NCBI GenBank assembly: GCA_023458315.1 | Contig: JAEXAH010000032.1 | Span: forward strand, 1-14,920 | Direction: 5' to 3' | From: Pseudomonadota bacterium | GTDB taxonomy: Bacteria; Pseudomonadota; Alphaproteobacteria; Rhodospirillales; Magnetospirillaceae | DNA: 14,920 nt | Shown: positions 7,066 through 13,718 of the stretch, piece by piece | How the letters are laid out: the number at the start of each line of letters is the position of its first letter | Numbering within the stretch: position 1 is the first letter of the stretch | The notes under the pieces: generated by a model | What the model saw: only the letters and a program-made list of their open reading frames with translations | Told to the model about the DNA's origin: nothing | Database searches by the model: none | Position numbers and translations under genes: made by a program

Positions 7066-8150
7066 ACCGCGCCGTGCCCCTGCTGCTGCCCCTGCTGCTG
7101 GGACTGGCCGCCTGCTCGGCGCCCGCCTATGTGGACCAGGGCAAGGCGGAACAGGCCGGGGTGCTGTCCCTGGACCCGGTGCTGTTCCAGGTGCATCCGG
7201 CCTTCGCGGCGACCACGCCCGATTGCGTCGCCATCCTGCCGCTGGCTATTCCAGGCGTCGGAGGCGCTGATGCCGCCGCCGATGCCTCCCGCGTGCGGCT
7301 GGCGCTGTACGCCCATTTGCAGACCCAGGCCAAGCGCGGAATTCGGCCCGAGCGGGTGGACAAGGCACTGGCCGAGGTCAAGGGCGACCGTGCCGCCCTG
7401 GGCCGCCGCCTGGATTGCGTGGCGCTGATGGAAGGCAGCGTGACCGAATACGGCACCACCTTCCTGGGCATCTATTCCAGCGTCACCGTCGGCGCCGATC
7501 TGCGCCTGATCCGCGCCGCCGACGGCGCCGTGCTGTGGCAGGGCCGCCATGTCGCCGCCGCCCGCGACGGCGGCCTGCCGCTCGACCCGGTGGGGCTGGC
7601 CCTGGGCATCTATGGCGCCATCGACAACATCCGCGACGAACAGGTGCTGCGCGTCACCGACGATCTGGCCCGCCGTCTGGTGTCCACCATTCCCGACACC
7701 GCCACCCTGGCCGACGACATTCCGGCCGCCCCCACCGCCGAGACATGGTTCGCCAAGGGCCGCGCCCTGGCCCTGGCGGGAAAGCGGGCCGAGGCGGAAA
7801 CCGCCATCGCCCGAGCCGCCGAACTGGCCCCGGCCGATCCACGCATCCTCAACGCCCTGGGCGCCCTGGCCGCCGATCGCGGCGACACCGCCGCCGCCCT
7901 GGCCGCCTATGGCCGGGCGGTGGCGGCGGCGCCGACCAACGGTTTCGCGTGGTATCAGTCGGGCGTGCTGCTGGACGAAAGCGGCGAAACGGCCGAGGCC
8001 GCCGACGCCTTTTACGCCGCCGCCCTGGCCTATGGCCGATCGGGCGACCCGACCCGCGCCACCCACGCCCTGGATCGCTTGCGCCGCCTGTCCGACCCCC
8101 GCGTTCCCAATGTGGAAAGCGCCCTGGCCCGCTGGGCCGAGGGGGCATGA
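7062..8150 (+). CDS. Lipoprotein with GNA1162/CsgG-fold-like domain and TPR repeats
   Basis: The 362-residue protein begins MNRAVPLLLPLLLGLAAC, a lipoprotein signal with LAAC and lipidated Cys18. Residues 45-210 resemble the GNA1162 (DUF799) family, related to the CsgG/TolB N-terminal fold: DCVAILPLAIPGVGG, then DCVALMEGSVTEYGTTFLGIYSSVTVGADLRLI, then DGAVLWQGRHVA. About 227-342 form TPR-like helices (ETWFAKGRALALAGKRAEAETAIARAAEL, then ILNALGALAADRGDTAAALAAYGRAV, then FAWYQSGVLLDESGETAEAADAFYAAAL). The fusion of this fold to TPRs suggests a periplasm-facing assembly factor at the inner or outer membrane. It overlaps the DUF4384 gene by 4 bases, and the next gene begins 2 bases after its stop. 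The family assignment rests on sequence pattern recognition only. Confidence 0.82.
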   Translation: MNRAVPLLLPLLLGLAACSAPAYVDQGKAEQAGVLSLDPVLFQVHPAFAATTPDCVAILPLAIPGVGGADAAADASRVRLALYAHLQTQAKRGIRPERVDKALAEVKGDRAALGRRLDCVALMEGSVTEYGTTFLGIYSSVTVGADLRLIRAADGAVLWQGRHVAAARDGGLPLDPVGLALGIYGAIDNIRDEQVLRVTDDLARRLVSTIPDTATLADDIPAAPTAETWFAKGRALALAGKRAEAETAIARAAELAPADPRILNALGALAADRGDTAAALAAYGRAVAAAPTNGFAWYQSGVLLDESGETAEAADAFYAAALAYGRSGDPTRATHALDRLRRLSDPRVPNVESALARWAEGA

Positions 8151-8152
8151 CC

Positions 8153-8668
8153 ATGACCGGAACGCCGACCCTGGTGCTTTGCCTGCTGCTGCTGGCCCAT
8201 CCCCTGGCATTGTGGCGACTGACCCGCCTGCCCGGCGAGGGGCCGCGCCAGTGGCTGGGCCGTTACGAGCCGCTAGACTGGCCCGCCCTGCGCCGCGACG
8301 TGCTGCGCCATGCCTGGGTCGGTCCCGGCTGGTGGCTGCGGTATCTGTTCGGGGTGGTGGTGATCAGCGCGATCCTGCCCTGGGCCATGGCGCTGTTCGT
8401 GGTGGTGTCGGGACAATGGCGCCTGCCGGGGGCCGCGCTGGAAATGGTGCAGATGTGGCTGGAACTCGTCCTGATCCTGACCGTCACGCTGTTCCTGCGC
8501 GTCATGCACCATCACCAGCCCGCGCCGGTGGTCCTGGACTGGCGGCTGGTCGGGCGGTGGCTTCAGGTATGGGCCTATGCCCTGGCGGCCTTGCAAGCCT
8601 ATGGCGCCGTGGTCGCCGCCACCCGATTGCCCGGACTGGACCGTCTGGTGGCGTGGCGATGGTTTTGA
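8153..8668 (+). CDS. Small predicted membrane protein, four helices, function unknown
   Basis: This 171-residue protein has four hydrophobic segments: TLVLCLLLLAHPLALW near the start, YLFGVVVISAILPWAMALFVVV, EMVQMWLELVLILTVTLFLRV, and LQVWAYALAALQAYGAVVAA near the end. A His-rich turn (RVMHHHQPAP) follows the third. It begins 2 bases after the stop of the TPR lipoprotein gene. GAGGGGG lies 7 bases before ATG 8153; the ATG at 8147, overlapping that stop, is the alternative. The frame stays open far upstream, to 7415, over the previous gene, but only the part from 8147/8153 looks like protein. I do not recognise a family. Its place in the operon suggests a membrane partner of the envelope module. 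Confidence 0.75.
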   Translation: MTGTPTLVLCLLLLAHPLALWRLTRLPGEGPRQWLGRYEPLDWPALRRDVLRHAWVGPGWWLRYLFGVVVISAILPWAMALFVVVSGQWRLPGAALEMVQMWLELVLILTVTLFLRVMHHHQPAPVVLDWRLVGRWLQVWAYALAALQAYGAVVAATRLPGLDRLVAWRWF

Positions 8669-8671
8669 ACA

Positions 8672-8700
8672 TGGCAAAAAATCCCGTCACCGCCGTCTAA
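8672..8700 (+). promoter_or_regulatory. Candidate ECF-type promoter B (LPP20-type gene)
   Basis: TGGCAAAAAAT (8672-8682) is followed, after 11 bases, by CGTCTAA (8694-8700). It repeats candidate promoter A almost base for base: both share AAAAAATCC, then CACCGCCGTCTAA, and an ACAAGAA or TCAAGAA trailer. It lies just after the membrane-protein stop codon and 39 bases before the LPP20-type ATG, so the second half of the cluster may be transcribed on its own. Confidence 0.6.
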
Positions 8701-8739
8701 GCAACAAGAACGACACGCCCCCCGGGGCCGGAGGACATC

Positions 8740-9345
8740 ATGACCCGCTTGCCGCTCGCCCTTGCCGCCCTGACCCTGCTGGCCGCCTGCGCGCCCGATC
8801 CCGGCTCGCCCGCCTGGACGGCGCAGCAGGCGCAGAAGAAGGAAGAGGCCCGCACCGCCGCCATCAAGGGCGCGGTGGACGAGATCCCGTCGTGGTACAG
8901 CGCGGTGCCCGACGACGAAACCGCGCTGTACGCCCCGGGCACCGCCGCGTCCAGCGACCTGCAATTCGCCTTGGACAAGGCGGTGCTGGCGGCCAAGCGG
9001 TCGCTGGCCGACCGGCTGAACGGCAAGATTTCCGCCAAGATCAAGGAATTCATCGCCGAATCCGGCGCCGCCGAGGGCACGCCGCCGACCAGCGAAAGCG
9101 AACGCACCACCACCAACCTGATTTCCGAGGTCGCCCTGACCGGCTATGTGGTGAAAGAGCAGAAGTTCATCCCGTCCGGCGGCCAGTACCGCGCCTATGT
9201 GCTGCTGCAATACCCGCTGGGCAAGGCCAACCGGCTGCTGGTGGATCAGGTGGGCAAGGATGCGGCGCTTCAGGGCAAGCTGCGGGCGTCCAAGGCATTC
9301 CAGGAACTGGAGGCGGAACTGGCCAAGCCCGCTGCGAAACCATGA
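8740..9345 (+). CDS. LPP20-family lipoprotein
   Basis: The 201-residue protein starts MTRLPLALAALTLLAAC, a lipoprotein signal with LAAC and lipidated Cys17. After a charged stretch (QQAQKKEEARTAAIKG) comes the LPP20-like pattern: DEIPSWYSAVPDDETALYAPGTAASSDLQFALDKAVLAAKRSLADRL (about 47-93), followed by helix and strand elements (IKEFIAESG, then ISEVALTGYVVKEQKF, then GGQYRAYVLLQYPLGKAN). LPP20-type proteins, including flagellar FlgP, are outer-membrane or periplasm-facing lipoproteins. A good ribosome site (GGAGG, 5 bases before the ATG) supports the start. It is preceded by candidate ECF-type promoter B and followed by the MORN gene after 53 bases. It probably works with the DUF4384 and GNA1162-like proteins; its binding partner is unknown. 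Confidence 0.87.
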   Translation: MTRLPLALAALTLLAACAPDPGSPAWTAQQAQKKEEARTAAIKGAVDEIPSWYSAVPDDETALYAPGTAASSDLQFALDKAVLAAKRSLADRLNGKISAKIKEFIAESGAAEGTPPTSESERTTTNLISEVALTGYVVKEQKFIPSGGQYRAYVLLQYPLGKANRLLVDQVGKDAALQGKLRASKAFQELEAELAKPAAKP

Positions 9346-9398
9346 CTTCCAATGATATGAATGTTGGGTTTCATCAGGGTGATCGGGGGGAATAGAGA

Positions 9399-10673
9399 AT
9401 GTCGTTGAATCGTTCCACGGGCGTAGCGCTGCTGGTCTTGTCGTTCATTTATCCGCTTTCCTGCGTCGCGGCCGAGCCGACCTGGAGCGTTGACGAGACG
9501 ACCGGTTGCAAGGTCTGGAACTCCTCGCCATTGCCCAATGAAACGGTGAGCTACACCGGCCCCTGCGTGGACGGCATCGCCAACGGCCACGGCATTCTTC
9601 AATGGTATCAGGATGGCCGCCCCGGTGGCCGTGGCGAAGGCGAATACCGCAACGGAAGATTGTACAAGGGAACGCAGAAATACCGGAACGGCGACGTTTT
9701 TCAAGGTTCCTTCGATGACACGGGCCGATCGGGCAAGGGGGTCTACACTTGGCCGAACGGCTCCCGTTATGAAGGGGAATGGGCCAACGACAAACGCAAC
9801 GGCTTTGGTGTCATGTCCCTGGTCGAAGGAGATCCGGGCCTCTCGTCCTACAACAAGAAGGGGGCCTGGGAAGAGGGGCGTTTGGTCATCCGTGGCCTCT
9901 GGGCCGACGGCAATATCAAACGCGAATGCCGCTCCGCCTCGGCTTGCCAGCCGTCTGGAACCTCGGGCTGGTTCGTCGACGACATCAGCGGTTGCAAGGT
10001 CTGGAACAACAGTTCGTCACCGGAAGAGGACGTCCGCTACAGCGGCGCATGCCCCAATGGCATCGCCGAAGGGAAGGGTACCGCGCAATGGTACAAGAAC
10101 GGTCAACCCTCGGAGCGCGCCGAAGGCGTTTTCCGCAACGGCCGACTTGAAGGCAAGACCGTCTATACCTGGAGCAACGGCGAGCGTTACGAAGGCAATT
10201 ACAGCGACAACAAAAGAGCGGGAAAAGGCGTTTATACCTGGCCCAACGGCTCCCGCTACGAGGGCGAGTGGAGCGACGGCAAGCGCGACGGCTACGGAGT
10301 TCTGAGTTTGGCGCGCGGCGACGGCGGCATCGCCAGCTATGGCAGCCGAGGAACCTGGCAAGGGAACCTTTTCATCATTCGCGGCATGTGGTCGGGCGGC
10401 CAGATGCAGCGCGAATGCGCCTCTGAAAAGGAATGTCAGACCCTGGCCGCGGCGGAACGCGAACGCGAACGCCAGGAAGAAGCCCGTCGCCACCGCTGCG
10501 GACACCTTTATACCGGCAAGGTGGTCAAGGCCCCGACCAAGAGCTGGCTGTTCGGCTCGGGCAACGAGCAGGCCATCGTGCTGGGCTTTTCTGCTTCCGA
10601 CGGCGTCGCCACGGTCAGGTCCACCCAAAATTCCAACATGGTTGGAGAAGTGCCGTGCTGGTCACTGCAATGA
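9399..10673 (+). CDS. Exported MORN-repeat protein with an internal duplication
   Basis: This 424-residue protein has a signal peptide (MSLNRSTGVALLVLSFIYPLSCVAA, then EP). Two collinear halves (about 29-183 and 191-346) each start with W-VD--GCKVWN, continue with a G-C--GIA-G-G--QWY--G segment, carry MORN units (GKGVYTWPNGSRYEGEW occurs in both) and end in KREC or QREC plus a second Cys five or six residues later. A basic/acidic helix (AAERERERQEEARRHR) leads to a C-terminal domain (about 365-424, GHLYTGKVVKAPTKSWLFGSG). MORN repeats form beta-hairpin scaffolds. GGGGGGA precedes the ATG. The two halves differ at many silent positions, so the duplication is not recent. By eye the gene has more A/T at third positions than its neighbours. 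It overlaps the caspase gene by 4 bases. Confidence 0.9.
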   Translation: MSLNRSTGVALLVLSFIYPLSCVAAEPTWSVDETTGCKVWNSSPLPNETVSYTGPCVDGIANGHGILQWYQDGRPGGRGEGEYRNGRLYKGTQKYRNGDVFQGSFDDTGRSGKGVYTWPNGSRYEGEWANDKRNGFGVMSLVEGDPGLSSYNKKGAWEEGRLVIRGLWADGNIKRECRSASACQPSGTSGWFVDDISGCKVWNNSSSPEEDVRYSGACPNGIAEGKGTAQWYKNGQPSERAEGVFRNGRLEGKTVYTWSNGERYEGNYSDNKRAGKGVYTWPNGSRYEGEWSDGKRDGYGVLSLARGDGGIASYGSRGTWQGNLFIIRGMWSGGQMQRECASEKECQTLAAAERERERQEEARRHRCGHLYTGKVVKAPTKSWLFGSGNEQAIVLGFSASDGVATVRSTQNSNMVGEVPCWSLQ

Positions 10674-12610
10674 CCTTGCGCCGCATCGGCACCGCCGCCC
10701 TGGTCGGTGCCCTGACCGTCGCCGTGGCGGGCTGCGAGGGGACGCAGACCCGCACCCTGACCGAGCGGCGCAACGTGCGCAGCGTCGAGCGGGTGGCCGA
10801 CGACGCCCAGGCCGTGGTGCGGCCGGTGCTGGCGTCGCGCTTCAACGTCGCCACCGGCGCCCTGACCCTGAGCGTGACCCGCGAGTTGTCGGGCGAATTG
10901 CGCCGCTACGACACTTATGACGAAGCCCAGATCACGGTGAAGGAGAAACAGCCCGATCTGGTGCAGGACGTCATCTCGCTGCCCTTCGCCGTGGCCCTGG
11001 CGCCACTGGATGCCTCGGCCCGGCGGGAATTGCCCAATCTGTTCCAGGCGCGCGAACTGGAGCGCAAGGAAAAGGTCGTCACCGGCCGCGTCAGCGCCGA
11101 GGGCACCCCCCTGGGCAAGCAGGGGGTGACGCGCCGCCCGTGGGGCGGCCTGACCCTGGCGCTGTCCGTCGAGGAGGCGCCGCCGCGCCACAAGACCAAC
11201 GACACCGATGGCGAGGCGGTGTTCGACCTGACCGACGCCATCGACACCGCCAGCCAATTGCTGGACCGCGAAAGCCTGGCGCTGCGGGCCTGGACCGAGG
11301 CGGGCGGCAAGAAGGTGGAGCTTCCCGTCACCCTGACCGGAAGCGATTTCGCCGCCCTGCGCCGCCTGACCGCCAGCCGCGCCGCCGATCGCGGTCGGCT
11401 GGCCCGGTCGGCGGGCGAGCAGGCCGAGGCCGCCCGCCGCTTCCGTCTGGCCGCCGAATTGGGCGACCCCGAGGCGCAGCACGCCCTGGCCGAGTTGTAC
11501 CGCGACGGCCACGGCGTGCCGCAAAATCACCAGCAGGCCCGCCACTGGACCGAGCGTGCCGCCCGCCAGGGCCACCCGGCGGCGCAACTGGCCCTGGCCG
11601 AAGACGGCCGCGCCGCCACGGCCGAAACCTATGTCTGGGCGACGCTGGCCGCCGCCCATCTGCGCGACGATGCGCGCCGCCGGGCGGTGGCCCTGCGCGA
11701 CTCCCTGGCCGGGCGGCTGAAGGGCGACGAATTGCGCGACGCCCAGGCCCAGGCGGCCCGCTTCGCGGCGGTGCCGGAAATGCGCGACGAAACCCTGGCG
11801 GCGGTGGCCGCCCAGACCGAACCGCCGCCGCCGCTGGATGCCACCCGCCTGAAGGGAAAGCCCAGGACCGACGCCATCGCCCTGGTCATCGGAATCGAGG
11901 ATTACCTGAACCTGCCCATGGCCCAATTCGCCGGGCGCGACGCCCGCGCCTTCGGCGAATTCGCCACCAACGCCCTGGGACTGCCCCCCGACCGCGTCAA
12001 ACTGCTGACCGGGGCCGAGGCGCGGCTGCTGGACATCGAAAAGACCATCGACACCTGGCTGAAGGCGGAAATCCAGTCCGGCGCCACCGACGTCTACGTC
12101 TATTTCGCCGGGCACGGCCTTGCCTCGCCCGATGGCCGCGAATTGTACCTGATCCCCCATGACGGCGACCGCGCCATCCTGAAGCGCAGCGCCATCGACC
12201 GCGACCGCCTGATCGCCGCGATCCTGGGCCATGGCGCCGCCAGCGTCACCCTGTTCCTGGACACCTGCTATTCCGGCGGCACGCGCGGCACCTCCACCCT
12301 GATCGCCGACGCCCGGCCGCTGATGATCGTCGCCAAGGACCAGGGCCTGCCCCCCGCCGCCAATCTGTTGGCCGCCGCCGGCAACGACCAGCTTTCATCG
12401 TCCTATGCCGCCGCCCGCCACGGCCTTTACAGCTATTTCCTGATGCGCGGCCTGATGGGCGACGCCGATGCCGACGGCAACCGCGTGCTGACCCTGGCGG
12501 AATTGTCCACCTTTGTCCAACGCAACACCCGGCGCGAGGCCGCCCGCCTGGGCCGCGACCAGTCGCCGGTGCTGGTCGGCGACGGCGACAAGGTGGTGAT
12601 GCGATGGTAA
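10670..12610 (+). CDS. Caspase-like (peptidase C14) lipoprotein with Sel1-type repeats
   Basis: The 646-residue protein begins MTLRRIGTAALVGALTVAVAGC, a lipoprotein signal with Cys22. Residues 30-235 are an unrecognised, beta-rich region. About 245-320 are Sel1-like repeats (AARRFRLAAELGDPEAQHALAELYRDGHGVPQNHQQARHW). After a helical stretch, the caspase/metacaspase domain spans about 400-640: TDAIALVIGIEDY, then DVYVYFAGHGLA (His482), then SVTLFLDTCYSGG (Cys533). Near its end DADADGNRVLTLAE (598-611) resembles a calcium-binding EF-hand loop. The dyad is intact, so it is probably an active cysteine protease facing the periplasm or cell surface. ATG 10670 overlaps the MORN stop codon (ATGA); GTG 10655, with GGAG 7 bases upstream, is an alternative start that adds 5 residues. 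The cleavage specificity and target are unknown; the trypsin-like protein of the same cluster is a candidate partner or substrate. Confidence 0.93.
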   Translation: MTLRRIGTAALVGALTVAVAGCEGTQTRTLTERRNVRSVERVADDAQAVVRPVLASRFNVATGALTLSVTRELSGELRRYDTYDEAQITVKEKQPDLVQDVISLPFAVALAPLDASARRELPNLFQARELERKEKVVTGRVSAEGTPLGKQGVTRRPWGGLTLALSVEEAPPRHKTNDTDGEAVFDLTDAIDTASQLLDRESLALRAWTEAGGKKVELPVTLTGSDFAALRRLTASRAADRGRLARSAGEQAEAARRFRLAAELGDPEAQHALAELYRDGHGVPQNHQQARHWTERAARQGHPAAQLALAEDGRAATAETYVWATLAAAHLRDDARRRAVALRDSLAGRLKGDELRDAQAQAARFAAVPEMRDETLAAVAAQTEPPPPLDATRLKGKPRTDAIALVIGIEDYLNLPMAQFAGRDARAFGEFATNALGLPPDRVKLLTGAEARLLDIEKTIDTWLKAEIQSGATDVYVYFAGHGLASPDGRELYLIPHDGDRAILKRSAIDRDRLIAAILGHGAASVTLFLDTCYSGGTRGTSTLIADARPLMIVAKDQGLPPAANLLAAAGNDQLSSSYAAARHGLYSYFLMRGLMGDADADGNRVLTLAELSTFVQRNTRREAARLGRDQSPVLVGDGDKVVMRW

Positions 12611-13167
12611 GCCCGCCCCTGACCGCGCGCGATCGCCGCTTCGCCTTTCTGCTGCCGCCGGTGATCGGGGCGGTGACGGCGGCGCTGATGCCGCTGCCCA
12701 TCTGCAACCGCCTGGGCGGCGGCGGCGACTGGCTGGCGCCGGTCCTGGCCATCGCCGGATTGTCGGGGGCCGCCGCCGGGCTGTTGCTGGCCGACCGCCA
12801 GGCGCCGGACGGGCGCGGCGGCTGGGGCCGGGTGGCGGCGCTGTGGCTGGGCTTCGTGCTGCTGTTGCCGGGGGCCGCCGCCTGGGGCTTGCGCCATGAT
12901 CCGCCGGACGTGTCGTATGCGGCGCTGGCGGCGCTGTGGGTGGTGTTCTCGGCCCTGCCGTTCGGGCAGTGGGAAACCCTGACGGCGCGGCAATGCCTGG
13001 GCTTTTCGCTGCGCTTCTATGGCGTGTGGCTGGCGGTGGCCCTGGCGGTGGCGCCGCTGTCGCCCGACACCGCCGCGCTGGTGCTGGCGGTCGCCTATCT
13101 GGGCAGTCCGCTGCTGGCGGCCTTTGTCCGCCACCGGGTTGCCATGATCGGCGACCCGGCACCGTGA
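12604..13167 (+). CDS. Predicted membrane protein with about six helices, function unknown
   Basis: This 187-residue protein overlaps the end of the caspase gene by 7 bases. Hydrophobic segments are FAFLLPPVIGAVTAALMPLP, WLAPVLAIAGLSGAAAGLLLA, RVAALWLGFVLLLPGAAAWGL, YAALAALWVVFSALPF, FYGVWLAVALAVAPLS and ALVLAVAYLGSPLLAAFV, which gives about six helices with short loops. I recognise no family and no catalytic motif. The tight coupling to the caspase gene and to the next membrane-protein gene suggests that the products act together, perhaps as a membrane platform; that is inference. Confidence 0.78.
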   Translation: MVSPPLTARDRRFAFLLPPVIGAVTAALMPLPICNRLGGGGDWLAPVLAIAGLSGAAAGLLLADRQAPDGRGGWGRVAALWLGFVLLLPGAAAWGLRHDPPDVSYAALAALWVVFSALPFGQWETLTARQCLGFSLRFYGVWLAVALAVAPLSPDTAALVLAVAYLGSPLLAAFVRHRVAMIGDPAP

Positions 13168-13631
13168 CCGCGCCCTTTTCCCCGGACCGGCGGCGGCGCT
13201 TTTATCTGGTGCTGATCCCGGTGCTGGCGCTGTCGGCCTTTGATTTCTGGGATTACGTGGGTACCGGCATGGTTCCCGGCCACGACCTGCTGCTGTCGGC
13301 GCTGGGGATGCCGCCGCTACGCGGACTGGCCATGGCGGCGCAGCTTGTCGTTCATTTCCTGCCGCTCTATGCGCTGTTGAGCTGGATGCGCGGCAGCGGG
13401 CTGCGCGATGGCCCGGATTTGTGGGAATACGTCCTGGCGGTGTTCATCCTGGGCCACGGCTTCACCCTGCTGGTGCTGGGGCTGGTGTTCCTGCTGTCCA
13501 AGCTGGTCGCCCACCCGTCCTGGGTCAACGACTACCCCCTGGGCGTTCCCGTCGCCGCCGCCGCCTGCTCGACGGTGGCGGCGGGTTTTCTGTACAGCCG
13601 CGTCCTGACCATGCGGGTCATGACCGGCTGA
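13164..13631 (+). CDS. Predicted membrane protein with four helices, function unknown (GTG start)
   Basis: GTG 13164 overlaps the preceding stop codon (GTGA) and starts a 155-residue protein (VTAPFSPDRRRRFYLVLIPVLALSAFDFW). The frame is open back to 12936 over the previous gene, but that part is low-complexity out-of-frame sequence. Hydrophobic segments are FYLVLIPVLALSAFDFW, LAMAAQLVVHFLPLYALLSW, YVLAVFILGHGFTLLVLGLVFLLSKLV and GVPVAAAACSTVAAGFLY. The family is not recognised. It ends the envelope cluster; the sigma-factor gene follows after 87 bases with its own promoter. Confidence 0.75.
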   Translation: MTAPFSPDRRRRFYLVLIPVLALSAFDFWDYVGTGMVPGHDLLLSALGMPPLRGLAMAAQLVVHFLPLYALLSWMRGSGLRDGPDLWEYVLAVFILGHGFTLLVLGLVFLLSKLVAHPSWVNDYPLGVPVAAAACSTVAAGFLYSRVLTMRVMTG

Positions 13632-13637
13632 GGGGAC

Positions 13638-13666
13638 TTGCCGCGCCCACCCGCCGCTTTCATACT
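13638..13666 (+). promoter_or_regulatory. Sigma-70-type promoter of the sigma-factor gene
   Basis: TTGCCG (13638-13643), a 17-base spacer and CATACT (13661-13666) match four of six bases each of the -35 and -10 consensus at ideal spacing. Transcription would start near 13673, about 45 bases before the ATG at 13719. This supports the ATG over an upstream TTG at 13638, which would lie inside the promoter. Confidence 0.6.
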
Positions 13667-13718
13667 GCGCGCAGATCGGGACGCAGTGGGGCGGGGGCGC
13701 GGTGCGCAAGGGTTCAGC

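Noticed and set aside
7415..8152. The upstream part of a long plus-strand frame reaching 8668
   Set aside because: It lies out of frame over the GNA1162-like gene and is Arg/Pro/Gly-rich. Only the part from 8147/8153 reads as a membrane protein with its own ribosome site.
10508..12232. A 574-codon minus-strand frame opposite the end of the MORN gene and the caspase gene
   Set aside because: It is a compositional shadow: the opposite strand carries the lipobox, Sel1 repeats and catalytic His/Cys motifs.
13638..13718. N-terminal extension of the sigma factor from a TTG
   Set aside because: The TTG is the -35 element of the best sigma-70-like promoter in the window, and the extension has no conserved character. 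ATG 13719 has its own ribosome site.
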